Positions 34,903 through 44,594 are shown, counted from the first letter of the stretch. The stretch: 64,000 nucleotides of DNA from Pseudomonas sp. URIL14HWK12:I12 (GCF_003097135.1 NZ_QEQL01000003.1:1-64000); one strand, 5' to 3'. The notes: a model not told the origin generated them from the sequence alone. Program-made: numbers and translations.

Positions 34903-36438
34903 CTAACGAAGCAACCCGAATACGCCCACCGCCGCCTTGCGCACCCGATCCATCTCGCGGCTGATCGAGAACTCCCCCGCCTCCCGGCGCCGCCGCCCCA
35001 GCTGCACATTCACGGCATTGGCATACTGTTCTTGCACCCGCTCGACCAGCTCTGCCAGGTTGAACGGCGGCCGATGCGCTGGCAGTGCGATAGCCACCAT
35101 CCCCGGTAGGGCCAGCAGCTGTTCATTCCAGGCTTTGGCTTCGGCCACCGCGCGGGCCACTGTGCTGCCGTCAGTCAGGGAGAACGGCTCTTGCCAACTC
35201 CCGGCGGGGACCAACCGATCGACCTGGTTCAGTACGCCAATCAACACCGGAGGCGAGGCTTCGGGGTGCTCGGCGAACCAGGTGTCCAGCTCCCGGCGAA
35301 ACGCCTGGTCGAGCCCCCGGGCGGGCTGGTTGGCTTTCAGGACCCACAGCACCAGGTCGCATTGGCGCACCTGCTCGAACACCACGTCATGTACCTTCTT
35401 GCTGCCGTCGAGCCCTGGCAGGTCGATCAGGCGCAAGTCCGGGGCGCCCTCTATGGCACAGGCATGCACCGTGACCCCGTCGGTAGCGGGTAATGCGCTG
35501 ACCTCAGCCTTCAGGCTGTCGCTCAGTGCATTGACCAGCGATGACTTGCCAGCCCCGACCTGCCCCAGCAGCCCGATGCGTACCGGGTCCAGGTCAGGTG
35601 CCTGGCGCTGCTGATCTTTTTCAGTCACGCGCCCGGGCTTGAGCTGGTCGTCATCGATACGGAAATGGCCGCCGTAGAGGTCGATAGCTGCGCGCAGCAC
35701 TTCCAGCAGCAACAACTGCCTGAGGCGGTTCTGCAGTTCGGTGCTCAGGCCGCCGAATACCTCGCCGCGCAGCTGGGTGAGCATCTCGGCGAGTACGCCC
35801 TGAGGCGAAAACATCCGCAGGGCGCGGTACCCCTTGAACACTTTCATCGCCAGTGGGCCGTAGCGTTCGACCTGGTCATTGAGGTTCATCAGGGTTGAAA
35901 GCCGGATATGCTCAACGCCAGGTACATGGGCCTGAAGCACCTGCCGATAGCGGCGGCTGACCTGTTCGCAGATAGCCAGTACTTCAGGCGCGGTAAACGC
36001 CCATTGGGCGTAGCGAGCGTCATCGTGATAGCGGCCTGCGACCTCACGCACCAGCGCCAGGGCATGATGGGGGAGGGCTTGCCAAGCGGGCTCCTGCTCG
36101 AGCAAGCCGGAAACCACCGGCAACATTTCACGCTGGAGCGTGCGGTCACGCTCGCGCCAGTAGTCGGGCACTGTGGCCTCGGCTTCAAGGGCATGTTCTA
36201 CCGCGGGCGCCAAGGTCTGCCTGACCTTGCGCCGCGCCAGCAACAGGCCGAGGCTCGACAGCATGGTGCACACCAGCAGAATGCCGATGAACAGCAGCCA
36301 GTGGCCGTCGCTGACCACGCTGTACACGCCAAAACCCGACAACACGCCAACGGGTATCACCAAGGACAGCAGCGCGTAGGGCACCGCACGGTCAGACAAC
36401 CGCGCCAATGCGCCGAGGGCCCTAACGGCTTTTTTCAT
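34903..36438 (-). CDS. Membrane-anchored GTPase (second gene of a GTPase pair)
   Basis: 511 aa. Two predicted TM helices (about residues 21-43 and 47-67) are followed by a helical region (75-260) and a P-loop GTPase domain: G1 GQVGAGKSS at 292-300, G3 DLPG at 339-342, G4 NQVD at 404-407. The layout resembles dynamin-like or Era-type membrane GTPases, but I cannot assign a named family function. The ATG at 36438 lies 17 bases inside the upstream GTPase gene, implying coupled expression. A biological role is not evident from context. Confidence 0.85.
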   Translation of the reverse strand: MKKAVRALGALARLSDRAVPYALLSLVIPVGVLSGFGVYSVVSDGHWLLFIGILLVCTMLSSLGLLLARRKVRQTLAPAVEHALEAEATVPDYWRERDRTLQREMLPVVSGLLEQEPAWQALPHHALALVREVAGRYHDDARYAQWAFTAPEVLAICEQVSRRYRQVLQAHVPGVEHIRLSTLMNLNDQVERYGPLAMKVFKGYRALRMFSPQGVLAEMLTQLRGEVFGGLSTELQNRLRQLLLLEVLRAAIDLYGGHFRIDDDQLKPGRVTEKDQQRQAPDLDPVRIGLLGQVGAGKSSLVNALSDSLKAEVSALPATDGVTVHACAIEGAPDLRLIDLPGLDGSKKVHDVVFEQVRQCDLVLWVLKANQPARGLDQAFRRELDTWFAEHPEASPPVLIGVLNQVDRLVPAGSWQEPFSLTDGSTVARAVAEAKAWNEQLLALPGMVAIALPAHRPPFNLAELVERVQEQYANAVNVQLGRRRREAGEFSISREMDRVRKAAVGVFGLLR

Positions 36439-37528
36439 CGCGAGCCACCGGCACAATGTGATCGAACGCCTGCTTGAAGCGTGCGCGCAGTTCTTCAGAT
36501 GTGATCGGCTCGCCACGCTTGAGCCGGTAGAAATACATGCACGCCGCTCGCCCCAGCGCATAGGTGAAGCAGTAACTGGCTACCGCAGCGGAGGCCCCGC
36601 CGATCGTCTGCCCCCACCCCGGGATGAGCTTGGTCAATTGCCGCAGGCCCAGGCGCGAGGCGTACTGCACACCGAAGCCGGTGCCCATGGCGGCGGCGAA
36701 TTCGCTGAGCAGGCGGCGGGTGTACTCCAAGCCGTATTGGTTCGCCAGGCTGTGCAGCATTTTCAATTGCACCGTCGGCACGGCCACCAAACCTACCGCA
36801 GGTATGGCATCACAGGCGCCGGCCGCGCCGGCGTACCACATCACCTCACGCTTGAGCTCGCCGAAATTACGCTCCTCGGCATCGCTATGGCCCTGGTTGC
36901 GGAACAGCTCAAGGATGATCGGCAGGCGCTCACCGAGTTTGTCCTTGAGCGTCTCCAGGTTGGCAGGGGCGCCGTCGGGGCCGTTGAAGTCCACCGCCAC
37001 GCTGTCGAGCGGGCCCCAGACGGCCTCGACCTGCTGCTGGTTATGGGCAATGCACCGCTGGCGCTGCGTTGGGTCTTGGACTTGGTAAATGCCGGTGTGC
37101 ACCAGCAGTGCTTCGCGAATACGCCCCGAACGCTTGATCTGTTTGAGTGCCTTGAGCACCTGCGATTGCTCGGAGTCTTCGGCTTTCATCACCACCAACA
37201 ATGCGTGGCTGGCACTTTCGCAGTTGGCGATGTCCGCGCTGGGGTCGTAGTCGGCCTCGGCCAGGCCGCGGGTGTCCATGAAGGCCAGCACGGGCGTCTC
37301 GGCCGGGTAGTCGTATTGCTCGGCAGTAAGCGTGCAGGGGCGAAAGCCTGAGCCGACCTCGACACGGTCCAGCCCGGTCAGCGCGCGGATCAGCGACGAC
37401 TTGCCCGCGCCGGTCTTGCCCAGCAGCCACACCGTGGGCAATTGCTGGGCGCTGCGCTCGAACGCCGTCTGCAATGCAGGGTTCGCTTCTGGGTTCAGGC
37501 GCTTGTACAGCTGATCGAAAACGTTCAT
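36422..37528 (-). CDS. GTPase with C-terminal DUF697-like domain (first gene of a GTPase pair)
   Basis: 368 aa. The N-terminal GTPase domain shows G1 GKTGAGKSS at 37-45 and G3 DTRG at 85-88; the G4 position is not canonical (VHTGI in place of NKxD). The C-terminal ~140 residues are glycine/alanine-rich hydrophobic helices (AVGLVAVPTVQLKMLHSLA, IPGWGQTIGGASAAVASY) typical of DUF697, which may insert in the membrane. It overlaps the second GTPase gene by 17 bases. The ATG at 37528 precedes a good GTPase start; further upstream coding is unlikely. Confidence 0.85.
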   Translation of the reverse strand: MNVFDQLYKRLNPEANPALQTAFERSAQQLPTVWLLGKTGAGKSSLIRALTGLDRVEVGSGFRPCTLTAEQYDYPAETPVLAFMDTRGLAEADYDPSADIANCESASHALLVVMKAEDSEQSQVLKALKQIKRSGRIREALLVHTGIYQVQDPTQRQRCIAHNQQQVEAVWGPLDSVAVDFNGPDGAPANLETLKDKLGERLPIILELFRNQGHSDAEERNFGELKREVMWYAGAAGACDAIPAVGLVAVPTVQLKMLHSLANQYGLEYTRRLLSEFAAAMGTGFGVQYASRLGLRQLTKLIPGWGQTIGGASAAVASYCFTYALGRAACMYFYRLKRGEPITSEELRARFKQAFDHIVPVARDEKSR

Positions 37529-37631
37529 TCGGGGGCCTGTTGGGTGGGCTCTTTGGCTTAGGCAGGCGGGGCCGAAAAAAAGTCCGCAACCGGGCCTGCG
37601 GCAATCTGACACGCATGGTCATCGGAACTGT

Positions 37632-37645
37632 TTGACGCCGATCAA
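37632..37645. promoter_or_regulatory. Candidate ANR/FNR box upstream of the cyd operon
   Basis: TTGACGCCGATCAA matches the ANR/FNR consensus TTGAT-N4-ATCAA with one mismatch. Its centre is about 59 bases before the cydP start. If it acts at -41.5, transcription would begin near 37680, and a weak -10-like AAAATC lies at the right distance. Oxygen control of a bd oxidase by ANR is biologically sensible. Confidence 0.5.
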
Positions 37646-37697
37646 GTCGGCCCGGCCGCTCAGGGGGAAAATCTTCCCAAAACCCGAGTATCCCGAC

Positions 37698-37901
37698 ATG
37701 GCTTCGCACCTGGCCTTCCTCAAGCACCCCCTTGCCCGGGAGATAACGCTGATCCTGCTGATCAAGCTCGCCTTGATCATGGGTATCCGCAGCCTCTGGT
37801 TCAGCACGCCGGACACCGTGACCGGCCATACCCAGCCTGTCGCCCAGCACTTGCTGGGCACCTCTTCCGCACCTCCCGAGAAACCAAAAGATGATCTCTG
37901 A
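37698..37901 (+). CDS. cydP: CydP, putative small subunit upstream of cytochrome bd oxidase
   Basis: 67-aa protein with one TM helix ([19 protein letters not shown]) and a Pro-rich tail. This form and its place directly before cydA match the CydP family of small cytochrome-oxidase-associated proteins. The ATG at 37698 removes an unlikely N-terminal extension in the open frame from 37632, which would overlap the ANR-like box. It overlaps the start of cydA by 11 bases. Confidence 0.7.
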   Translation: MASHLAFLKHPLAREITLILLIKLALIMGIRSLWFSTPDTVTGHTQPVAQHLLGTSSAPPEKPKDDL

Positions 37902-39483
37902 ATCGGTTGTCGACCTTTCGCGATTACAGTTCGCCATGACGGCGCTGTATCACTTTCTGTTCGTGCCGCTCACCCTGGGCATGGCCTTCCTGCTGGCAAT
38001 CATGGAGTCGGTCTACGTACTGACGGGCAAGCAGGTGTACAAGGACATGGTCCGCTTCTGGGGCAAGCTGTTCGGCATCAACTTCGCCCTGGGCGTTACC
38101 ACTGGGCTGACCATGGAGTTCCAGTTCGGCACCAACTGGGCCTATTACAGCCACTACGTGGGCGACATTTTCGGCGCGCCGCTGGCGATCGAAGGGCTGA
38201 TGGCATTCTTCCTCGAATCGACCTTCATCGGCCTGTTCTTCTTCGGCTGGGACCGCCTGAGCAAGGTGCAGCACCTGGCCGTGACCTGGCTGGTGGCGCT
38301 GGGCTCGAACCTCTCGGCCTTGTGGATCCTGATCGCTAACGGCTGGATGCAGAACCCGGTGGGTGCCGAGTTCAATTTCACCACCATGCGCATGGAGCTC
38401 ACCAGCTTTGCCGACCTGATCTTCAACCCGGTCGCGCAGGTCAAGTTCGTGCATACGGTGGCCTCCGGCTACGTTACTGGGGCGATCTTCGTGCTGGCGA
38501 TTTCCAGCTGGTACTTGCTCAAGGGGCGCGATATCGGCTTCGCCCGGCGTTCTTTCGCCATCGCCTCGGCCTTCGGCATGGCCTCGATCCTGTCGGTGAT
38601 CATCCTGGGGGATGAATCGGGCTACGAAATCGGGGATGTGCAAAAGACCAAGCTGGCCGCGATCGAAGCTGAATGGCACACCGAGCCTGCGCCGGCGGCG
38701 TTCACCCTGTTCGGCTTCCCCAACCAGCAAACCCAGCGTACCGACTATGCGGTGAAGATCCCCTACCTGATGGGCATCATCGCTACGCGCTCGGTGGACA
38801 AACAGGTCACCGGTATCAAAGACCTGATCGTCGAGCACGAACAGCGCATCCGCAACGGTATGGTCGCCTACAGCCTGCTCACCCAGCTGCGCGCCGGCGA
38901 CCACAGTGACGCTACCCGCAGCGCCTTCGACCAGGTCAAAGGTGACCTGGGCTATGGCCTGCTGCTGAAGAAATACACCGAGCATGTCACCGATGCCAGC
39001 GACAGCCAGATCAAGCAGGCCGCGCAGGATTCGATCCCCCACGTCGCCTCGATCTTCTGGACCTTCCGCCTGATGGTGCTCAGCGGCTTTCTCATGCTGT
39101 TGCTGTTCGTGTGCGCCTTCTACGCCTCGGCCCGCAAGAACGAGTGGAAGAAACCCTGGCTGCTCAAATGGGCGCTGTTCAGCCTGCCCCTGCCGTGGGT
39201 CGCCACCCAGACCGGCTGGTTCGTCGCGGAGCACGGCCGCCAGCCTTGGTCGATCGGCGAAGTGCTGCCTACGCACTTGTCGGCTTCGAGCGTTTCCAGC
39301 GGTGACGTCTGGGGCTCGCTGCTGGCGCTGATCGCCTTCTACACCGTGCTGCTGGTGGTGGAAATGTACCTGATGATCAAGTTCGCCCGCCTGGGCCCAA
39401 GCAGCCTGCACACCGGCCGCTACCACTTCGAGCAGGGTGAGCGCACTGCCGCACCTATGACTGGCCAGCCGGTCTCGGCCTGA
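37891..39483 (+). CDS. cydA: Cytochrome bd ubiquinol oxidase subunit I
   Basis: 530-aa integral membrane subunit carrying hemes b558, b595 and d. The N-terminal [20 protein letters not shown] contains the conserved axial histidine, GRQPW marks the quinol loop, and nine or so TM helices are predicted. The length is closer to E. coli CydA (long Q-loop) than to the shorter CioA of pseudomonads, so this may be a second, CydA-type bd oxidase in the strain. It reduces oxygen to water with quinol at high affinity. The start overlaps cydP by 11 bases; cydB follows after 10 bases. Confidence 0.95.
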   Translation: MISESVVDLSRLQFAMTALYHFLFVPLTLGMAFLLAIMESVYVLTGKQVYKDMVRFWGKLFGINFALGVTTGLTMEFQFGTNWAYYSHYVGDIFGAPLAIEGLMAFFLESTFIGLFFFGWDRLSKVQHLAVTWLVALGSNLSALWILIANGWMQNPVGAEFNFTTMRMELTSFADLIFNPVAQVKFVHTVASGYVTGAIFVLAISSWYLLKGRDIGFARRSFAIASAFGMASILSVIILGDESGYEIGDVQKTKLAAIEAEWHTEPAPAAFTLFGFPNQQTQRTDYAVKIPYLMGIIATRSVDKQVTGIKDLIVEHEQRIRNGMVAYSLLTQLRAGDHSDATRSAFDQVKGDLGYGLLLKKYTEHVTDASDSQIKQAAQDSIPHVASIFWTFRLMVLSGFLMLLLFVCAFYASARKNEWKKPWLLKWALFSLPLPWVATQTGWFVAEHGRQPWSIGEVLPTHLSASSVSSGDVWGSLLALIAFYTVLLVVEMYLMIKFARLGPSSLHTGRYHFEQGERTAAPMTGQPVSA

Positions 39484-39493
39484 GGAGTTGAAC

Positions 39494-40636
39494 ATGTTCG
39501 ATTATGAAACGCTGAAACTGGTCTGGTGGGTGCTGGTCGGCGTGCTGCTGATCGGTTTCGCGCTGACCGATGGCTTCGACCTGGGCGCGGCCATGCTGAT
39601 GCCGGTGGTCGGCCGCACCGACAATGAACGCCGCGTGGTGATCAACACCATCGCGCCGCATTGGGACGGTAACCAGGTGTGGCTCATCACAGCCGGGGGC
39701 GCCCTGTTCGCCGCCTGGCCGCTGGTGTATTCGGCCGCCTTCTCTGGCTTTTACTGGGCGCTGTTGCTGGTGCTGTTCGCGTTGTTCGTACGCCCGGTGG
39801 GCTTTGACTACCGCAGCAAGCTGGAAAACACCCGCTGGCGCAGCACCTGGGACTGGGCGTTGTTCGCCGGTGCCATCGTGCCTTCGCTGGTGTTTGGCGT
39901 GGCCTTCGGCAACCTGTTGCAGGGCGTGCCGTTCCAGTTCGATGACACCCTGCGCGCCAGCTACCAGGGCAACTTCTGGCAGTTGCTCAACCCCTTCGGC
40001 CTGCTGGCAGGCGTCGTAAGCTTGAGCATGCTGGCCTTGCACGGCGGCAGTTGGCTGATGATGCGTACTGAAGGCGCCATCGGCGAGCGCGCCCGGCGCG
40101 CGACCTTCTGGCTGGCGCTGGGGTTCCTGGTGGCTTTCGGTACAGCAGGCGCCTGGCTGGCGCTGGGCAGCATTCAGGGGCTGGTGATCACCTCAACTTT
40201 CGACCCGGCGGCGGCGCTCAACCCGCTGGCCAAGACCGTCGAAGCCGGTAACCCAGGCTGGACCGCCAACTACCGCAGCTACCCGATCACCGCCCTGGCG
40301 CCCTTGGTAGGCATGCTCGGCGGCCTGCTGGCGTTCGTTGCTGCCGGGCTGGGGCGCAGCCGTGTGGCATTTCTGGGCAGCAGCCTGGCCATCGCCGGTG
40401 TGATCTGCACCGCAGGTTTCGCGCTGTTCCCCTTCGTGATGCCTTCGAGCCTGGACCCTGCATCGAGCCTGACCGTCTGGGATGCGGTATCCAGCCGTAC
40501 CACCCTGGTGATCATGACCTGTGCGGCTGCGATCTTCGTGCCGATCATCCTGGCCTACACCTCGTGGTGCTACATGAAGATGTGGGGCAAGGTCACCACC
40601 GCGCACATCGACGGCAACCCACACGGCCTGTATTGA
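39494..40636 (+). CDS. cydB: Cytochrome bd ubiquinol oxidase subunit II
   Basis: 380-aa multi-TM subunit II. The N-terminal LTDGFDLGAAMLMP and NTIAPHWDGNQVWLITAGGA are hallmark CydB sequences. The ATG at 39494 has GAGGAG 6 bases upstream; a TTG at 39488 in the same frame is less likely. It pairs with CydA to form the oxidase core. Confidence 0.95.
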   Translation: MFDYETLKLVWWVLVGVLLIGFALTDGFDLGAAMLMPVVGRTDNERRVVINTIAPHWDGNQVWLITAGGALFAAWPLVYSAAFSGFYWALLLVLFALFVRPVGFDYRSKLENTRWRSTWDWALFAGAIVPSLVFGVAFGNLLQGVPFQFDDTLRASYQGNFWQLLNPFGLLAGVVSLSMLALHGGSWLMMRTEGAIGERARRATFWLALGFLVAFGTAGAWLALGSIQGLVITSTFDPAAALNPLAKTVEAGNPGWTANYRSYPITALAPLVGMLGGLLAFVAAGLGRSRVAFLGSSLAIAGVICTAGFALFPFVMPSSLDPASSLTVWDAVSSRTTLVIMTCAAAIFVPIILAYTSWCYMKMWGKVTTAHIDGNPHGLY

Positions 40637-40652
40637 GAGAGGAGAAAGCACA

Positions 40653-40769
40653 ATGTGGTATTTCGCCTGGATTCTAGGAGTGCTGCTGGCGTGCAGCTTC
40701 GGTGTGATCAACGCCATGTGGCTGGAAGCCTCCGGCAGCCTCGACGAGGTGCCCGATGATCGCCGCTGA
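40653..40769 (+). CDS. cydX: CydX, small subunit of cytochrome bd oxidase
   Basis: 38-aa single-TM protein starting MWYFAWILGVLLACSFGVIN, with the conserved N-terminal W-Y-F-x-W and a following E (WLEA), as in CydX/YbgT. GAGAGGAGAAAG lies before the ATG. CydX stabilises the oxidase and the heme b595/d site. Its 3' end overlaps the YbgE-type gene by 14 bases. Confidence 0.92.
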   Translation: MWYFAWILGVLLACSFGVINAMWLEASGSLDEVPDDRR

Positions 40770-41058
40770 AGCGCGGCGCCCCTGGCTGGGCGGGGGCGCC
40801 TGGCGCGCGCTCTCGCTGTTGCTGGCGGTGCCTTTGAGCTTGGTGCTGCTGTTGCATCCAGTGATGATGCTGGACGCACAGGGGCATTACAGCCATGGGC
40901 TGCTGAGCCTGATGATGTGGGGCATTGCGGCGGGGTATGTGCACGGGGTCGGCTTCGACCCTCGTGCCTTGGCCTGGCGGGTGATCTTCCACCCGCTCAC
41001 GGCCTGGTCACTGATGGCGCTAGGCTACGCCCAGCTGATACTCAACCAAACTGCGTAG
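40756..41058 (+). CDS. YbgE-family cyd operon membrane protein
   Basis: 100 aa with about three TM helices (AWRALSLLLAVPLSLVLLLH; HGLLSLMMWGIAAGYVHGVG; WSLMALGYAQLIL). Its position after cydX and its pattern match the YbgE family, whose function is not established. It overlaps cydX by 14 bases and converges on the HDOD gene, overlapping it by 17 bases. Confidence 0.82.
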   Translation: MIAAEARRPWLGGGAWRALSLLLAVPLSLVLLLHPVMMLDAQGHYSHGLLSLMMWGIAAGYVHGVGFDPRALAWRVIFHPLTAWSLMALGYAQLILNQTA

Positions 41059-42436
41059 CCAGCTCACGCAGCACTTTCTCGGCATCGAGCACTTTGTTCA
41101 CCACGTCGTCGGCCTTCTCCCGAGTGAGGCCGACGCGGTCAAGCAGCGCCTGCGGGATCTCGTTCCCGGCTTCCGCCCCGATCCCGCGGCCACGCAGCAG
41201 GCGCACCGCCAGGCATACCAGGTTTGCGTAGATCGCGTAGTCGCCGTCGTAGGTGGGGTCGTTCTGGAAGCGCAGGGCGGTTGCCAGCTCTTCTGGCATG
41301 TCCCAGTAACCCATCAACCACGCGCCGATCTGCTCACGGCTGATACCCAGCAAGTGCTGCTCGACATAGCTGTGGTTCAGGTGCGGGTTCACCTCCAGGT
41401 GGCGGCATACCAGTGAGAAATGCGGGGGAAACACGTGAGCCAGCAGCAGGTAACCGAAGTTGTGCAGCAAGCCTGCCAGGTAGGTAAGGCCGGCCTCTGG
41501 CCGCGATTCCCGCGGGATGGCGCGGGTCAGGCCTTCGATCACCGCTGCGGTATAGATCGACAGTTGCCAGTAAGGCGTGGCCTGTTGAGGGTTGTCCTTG
41601 GGCAGGTTCATCGATTTGCCCAGCGCAAGGCCCAGGGCGAGGTTGATCACCAGGTCGAAGCCCAGCACACGCACGATCGCATCTTCCACCGAGCGCACCT
41701 TGCCCGGTGATGCGTAGTAGGGCGACGCCGCCCAGCTGACCACCTGCGCTGCCAGCGCCGGGTCGGTTTCGACCACGCCGGTAATGTCATCGACGCTGGC
41801 ATTGGGGTCGACCCGCAGCTTGATGATCTTCTGCGCGGTTTTCGCCAACGGCGGGATCTCGATGGTCGCCTCCAGGCGTTGCTGGATACGTTTTGCCGTG
41901 AAGCCTTGCACGCGGGTGCTGATCTCGGCGGGAGTGCGGGGCAGCGCGTCGTGCTGCAGCTTCACGCCCTGCATCGACTCACCGAAGCGCGCGGCGCTGC
42001 CGTTGCTCAGGGTTTTCTTGAAGTCTTCGCTGCTGATTTCCAGCATCACGCCCGGTGTGCCGGAGGCGATCAACAGGCTGGGCTGATCGAGCACGCGCTC
42101 GTCATAGAGGCAGGGGGCAGCCACCAGCGACGGCAGGCCGGGCAGCTCCAGCAGTTCGTGCGGGTCAAGCATGCGCCGCAGGCGATCGAGTGGCACTGCA
42201 GTGAGGGTGCGGCCAGTGAGTTCTGCGATCCGGTTAAGGTCGAGCAGTTGGTCTTTGAGCAACAGCACTACCATCGTGCCTACCGCATCGCCCAGCAAGA
42301 TGGCCTGGACTTTTCGCCGCTCGGCAATCGTGGGCTCGTCGAGGACTTCGCGCCAATTGATGGCTTGTTTGTCCAGCAGTTGCTGAACGACCAGGGGCGC
42401 GTGAGGAACTGCGGTTTCCAGGGCGACTTCTGTCAT
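41042..42436 (-). CDS. Fused aminoacyl-tRNA-deacylase-like (YbaK) and HDOD domain protein
   Basis: 464 aa. The N-terminal part (about residues 10-155) looks like a YbaK/ProX editing domain (VQAILLGDAVGTMVVLLLKD, LTGRTLTAVPLDRLRRML, GLPSLVAAPCLYDERVL). The C-terminal part (about 190-420) is an HDOD signalling domain (AQKIIKLRVDPNASVDDITG, DPALAAQVVSWAASPYYA, LLHNFGYLLLAHVFP). HDOD domains lack the full HD catalytic set. The combination is known in Pseudomonas annotation but its role is unclear. The ATG at 42436 is chosen because the upstream frame is not conserved in character. Confidence 0.85.
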   Translation of the reverse strand: MTEVALETAVPHAPLVVQQLLDKQAINWREVLDEPTIAERRKVQAILLGDAVGTMVVLLLKDQLLDLNRIAELTGRTLTAVPLDRLRRMLDPHELLELPGLPSLVAAPCLYDERVLDQPSLLIASGTPGVMLEISSEDFKKTLSNGSAARFGESMQGVKLQHDALPRTPAEISTRVQGFTAKRIQQRLEATIEIPPLAKTAQKIIKLRVDPNASVDDITGVVETDPALAAQVVSWAASPYYASPGKVRSVEDAIVRVLGFDLVINLALGLALGKSMNLPKDNPQQATPYWQLSIYTAAVIEGLTRAIPRESRPEAGLTYLAGLLHNFGYLLLAHVFPPHFSLVCRHLEVNPHLNHSYVEQHLLGISREQIGAWLMGYWDMPEELATALRFQNDPTYDGDYAIYANLVCLAVRLLRGRGIGAEAGNEIPQALLDRVGLTREKADDVVNKVLDAEKVLRELATQFG

Positions 42437-42518
42437 GTGCTGTGTCCAAACCTGTACAAGTTCGACAGTATACCCATGCCGGAGGCAAGGGCATGAAAGC
42501 TTTGCGGTTGTGATTCGG

Positions 42519-44594
42519 TCAAACCTGCCCGTACTGCTGCCCATGGCGAAGCCAGCGGTCGAGCAACGGGTTTACATGGTCGGGCCAGCGCGCCAGCAGG
42601 GCTTGCGCCGCATCGCGTACAGAGGGTAGCAGATCGGCGTCACGCATCAGGTCGGCTACCTTGAACTGTAGCAGGCCCGTCTGTCGGGTTCCGAGCATTT
42701 CGCCCGGGCCGCGCAGTTCCAGGTCCTTCTCGGCGATCACGAAGCCATCGTTGGTTTCACGCATGATCCCCAAGCGTTCGCGGCCGATTTGCGAGAGCGG
42801 CGGGTGATACATCAATACGCAATGGCTTGCCGCACTGCCGCGCCCAACCCGCCCGCGTAGCTGGTGAAGCTGGGCCAGGCCAAGGCGTTCAGGGTTTTCG
42901 ATGATCATCAGGCTGGCATTGGGCACGTCCACGCCGACTTCGATCACGGTGGTGGCGACCAGCAATTGCAGCTCACCCGCCTTGAAGCTAGCCATGACCT
43001 CGGCTTTTTCCGCGGGCTTCATGCGCCCGTGGATGAGCCCCACTTTCAGGCCTTCGAGCATCAGCCCGAGGTCTTCATAGGTCGACTGGGCCGCCTGGCA
43101 GGTCAGCTCTTCGGATTCTTCGATCAGGGTGCACACCCAGTAGGCCTGTCGCCCCTCGGCGCACGCGGCGCGTACCCGCTCCACCACTTCCTCGCGGCGC
43201 GAGTCGGCTACCAGTACGGTGTTCACCGGTGTGCGGCCAGGGGGGAGCTCGTCGAGCACCGAGGTGTCCAGGTCGGCGTAGGCGCTCATGGCGAGCGTTC
43301 GTGGAATGGGCGTGGCGGTCATGATCAACTGGTGTGGGCTCAGGCGGCCGTCCACGCCCTTCTGGCGCAAGGCCAGGCGCTGTTGAACACCGAAGCGGTG
43401 TTGCTCGTCGATGATGGCCAGGGCCAGGTTCTTGAAGCGCACCTCGTCTTGAAACAACGCATGGGTGCCCACGACCATGGGGGCACCTGCGGCAATGCGC
43501 TCCAGCGCGGATGCGCGGGCCTTGCCCTTGAGCTTGCCAGCCAGCCACGCCGTTTCGATGCCCAGTGGCTCCATCCAGCGCTGGAAGTTGATGAAGTGCT
43601 GCTCGGCGAGGATCTCGGTCGGTGCCATCAGAGCGACCTGATAGCCCGCCTCCAATGCCTGCAGTGCCGCCAGCGCCGCAACCACTGTTTTACCGGCGCC
43701 CACATCACCCTGCACCAGGCGCAGCATCGGCTCGTGCTGCGAGAGGTCATAGGCAAGCTCTGCCGCCACGCGTTGTTGGGCGCCGGTCGGGGTGAACCCA
43801 AGGTTGGCCAGGTACCGCTGGGGCAGCACTTTGGCAGCAGGCAGGGCCGGCGCGCGCAGCGTGCGCATGCGCTCGCGCAGCCGTTGCTGTGATAGCTGGT
43901 GGGTCAGCAGTTCCTCGAACGCCAGGCGGTGTTGGGCCCAGTGATGCCCCAGGGCAAGCTCTTCGAGGTTGGCATCGGCAGGTGGGTTGTGCAGGTAGCG
44001 AATGGCATCGGGCAGGGGCGCGAGGCGGTAGTCGCGCGCCAGCTCATCCGGCAGCCAGTCCGGCAGGCTCGAAGGGCCGAGCAGCGCCAGACTCTGCTGG
44101 CACAACTGGCGCAGGCGTGCCTGGGTCAGGCCTTCGGTCAGCGGGTAGATCGGCGTGAGGGTTTGCTCGACCGGTGGGGGAGTGTCGCCGGTAATGGCGC
44201 GGTACTCCGGATGGTAGATCTCCAGCCCCGAGGCACCGGGCCGCACCTCGCCATAGCAGCGTACCTGGGTGCCGCGCTTGAGGCCGTCTTTCTGGGCATT
44301 GCTGAAATGATAGAAGCGCAGGCTCAACGAACCGCTGCCATCGTTCAGGCGCACCACCAAGCTACGGCGCCGGCCCATGACCACATCGGCACCGCTGACC
44401 GTACCTTCGACTACCGCATCCTGGCCTGGCCGTAACTGGCCGATCGGCACCACCCGAGTGCGGTCCTGATAACGCAGCGGCAAGTGAAACAGCACGTCCT
44501 GCAGGGTTTCCAGGCCCACGCGGGCGAGCTTTTCAGCCATCGCCTCGCCGACGCCCTTGAGTACCGTGACCGGTACCCGGGACAACTCGGTCAT
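42519..44594 (-). CDS. recG: ATP-dependent DNA helicase RecG
   Basis: 691 aa, the family length. An N-terminal wedge/OB domain (about 55-150) precedes two helicase lobes: Walker A GDVGAGKT, DEQH box (IIDEQHRFG), motif III TATPIPRTL, and motif VI QLRGRVGRG. RecG remodels stalled replication forks and Holliday junctions. The start overlaps the oxyR stop by 4 bases, the familiar oxyR-recG operon of pseudomonads. Confidence 0.96.
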   Translation of the reverse strand: MTELSRVPVTVLKGVGEAMAEKLARVGLETLQDVLFHLPLRYQDRTRVVPIGQLRPGQDAVVEGTVSGADVVMGRRRSLVVRLNDGSGSLSLRFYHFSNAQKDGLKRGTQVRCYGEVRPGASGLEIYHPEYRAITGDTPPPVEQTLTPIYPLTEGLTQARLRQLCQQSLALLGPSSLPDWLPDELARDYRLAPLPDAIRYLHNPPADANLEELALGHHWAQHRLAFEELLTHQLSQQRLRERMRTLRAPALPAAKVLPQRYLANLGFTPTGAQQRVAAELAYDLSQHEPMLRLVQGDVGAGKTVVAALAALQALEAGYQVALMAPTEILAEQHFINFQRWMEPLGIETAWLAGKLKGKARASALERIAAGAPMVVGTHALFQDEVRFKNLALAIIDEQHRFGVQQRLALRQKGVDGRLSPHQLIMTATPIPRTLAMSAYADLDTSVLDELPPGRTPVNTVLVADSRREEVVERVRAACAEGRQAYWVCTLIEESEELTCQAAQSTYEDLGLMLEGLKVGLIHGRMKPAEKAEVMASFKAGELQLLVATTVIEVGVDVPNASLMIIENPERLGLAQLHQLRGRVGRGSAASHCVLMYHPPLSQIGRERLGIMRETNDGFVIAEKDLELRGPGEMLGTRQTGLLQFKVADLMRDADLLPSVRDAAQALLARWPDHVNPLLDRWLRHGQQYGQV

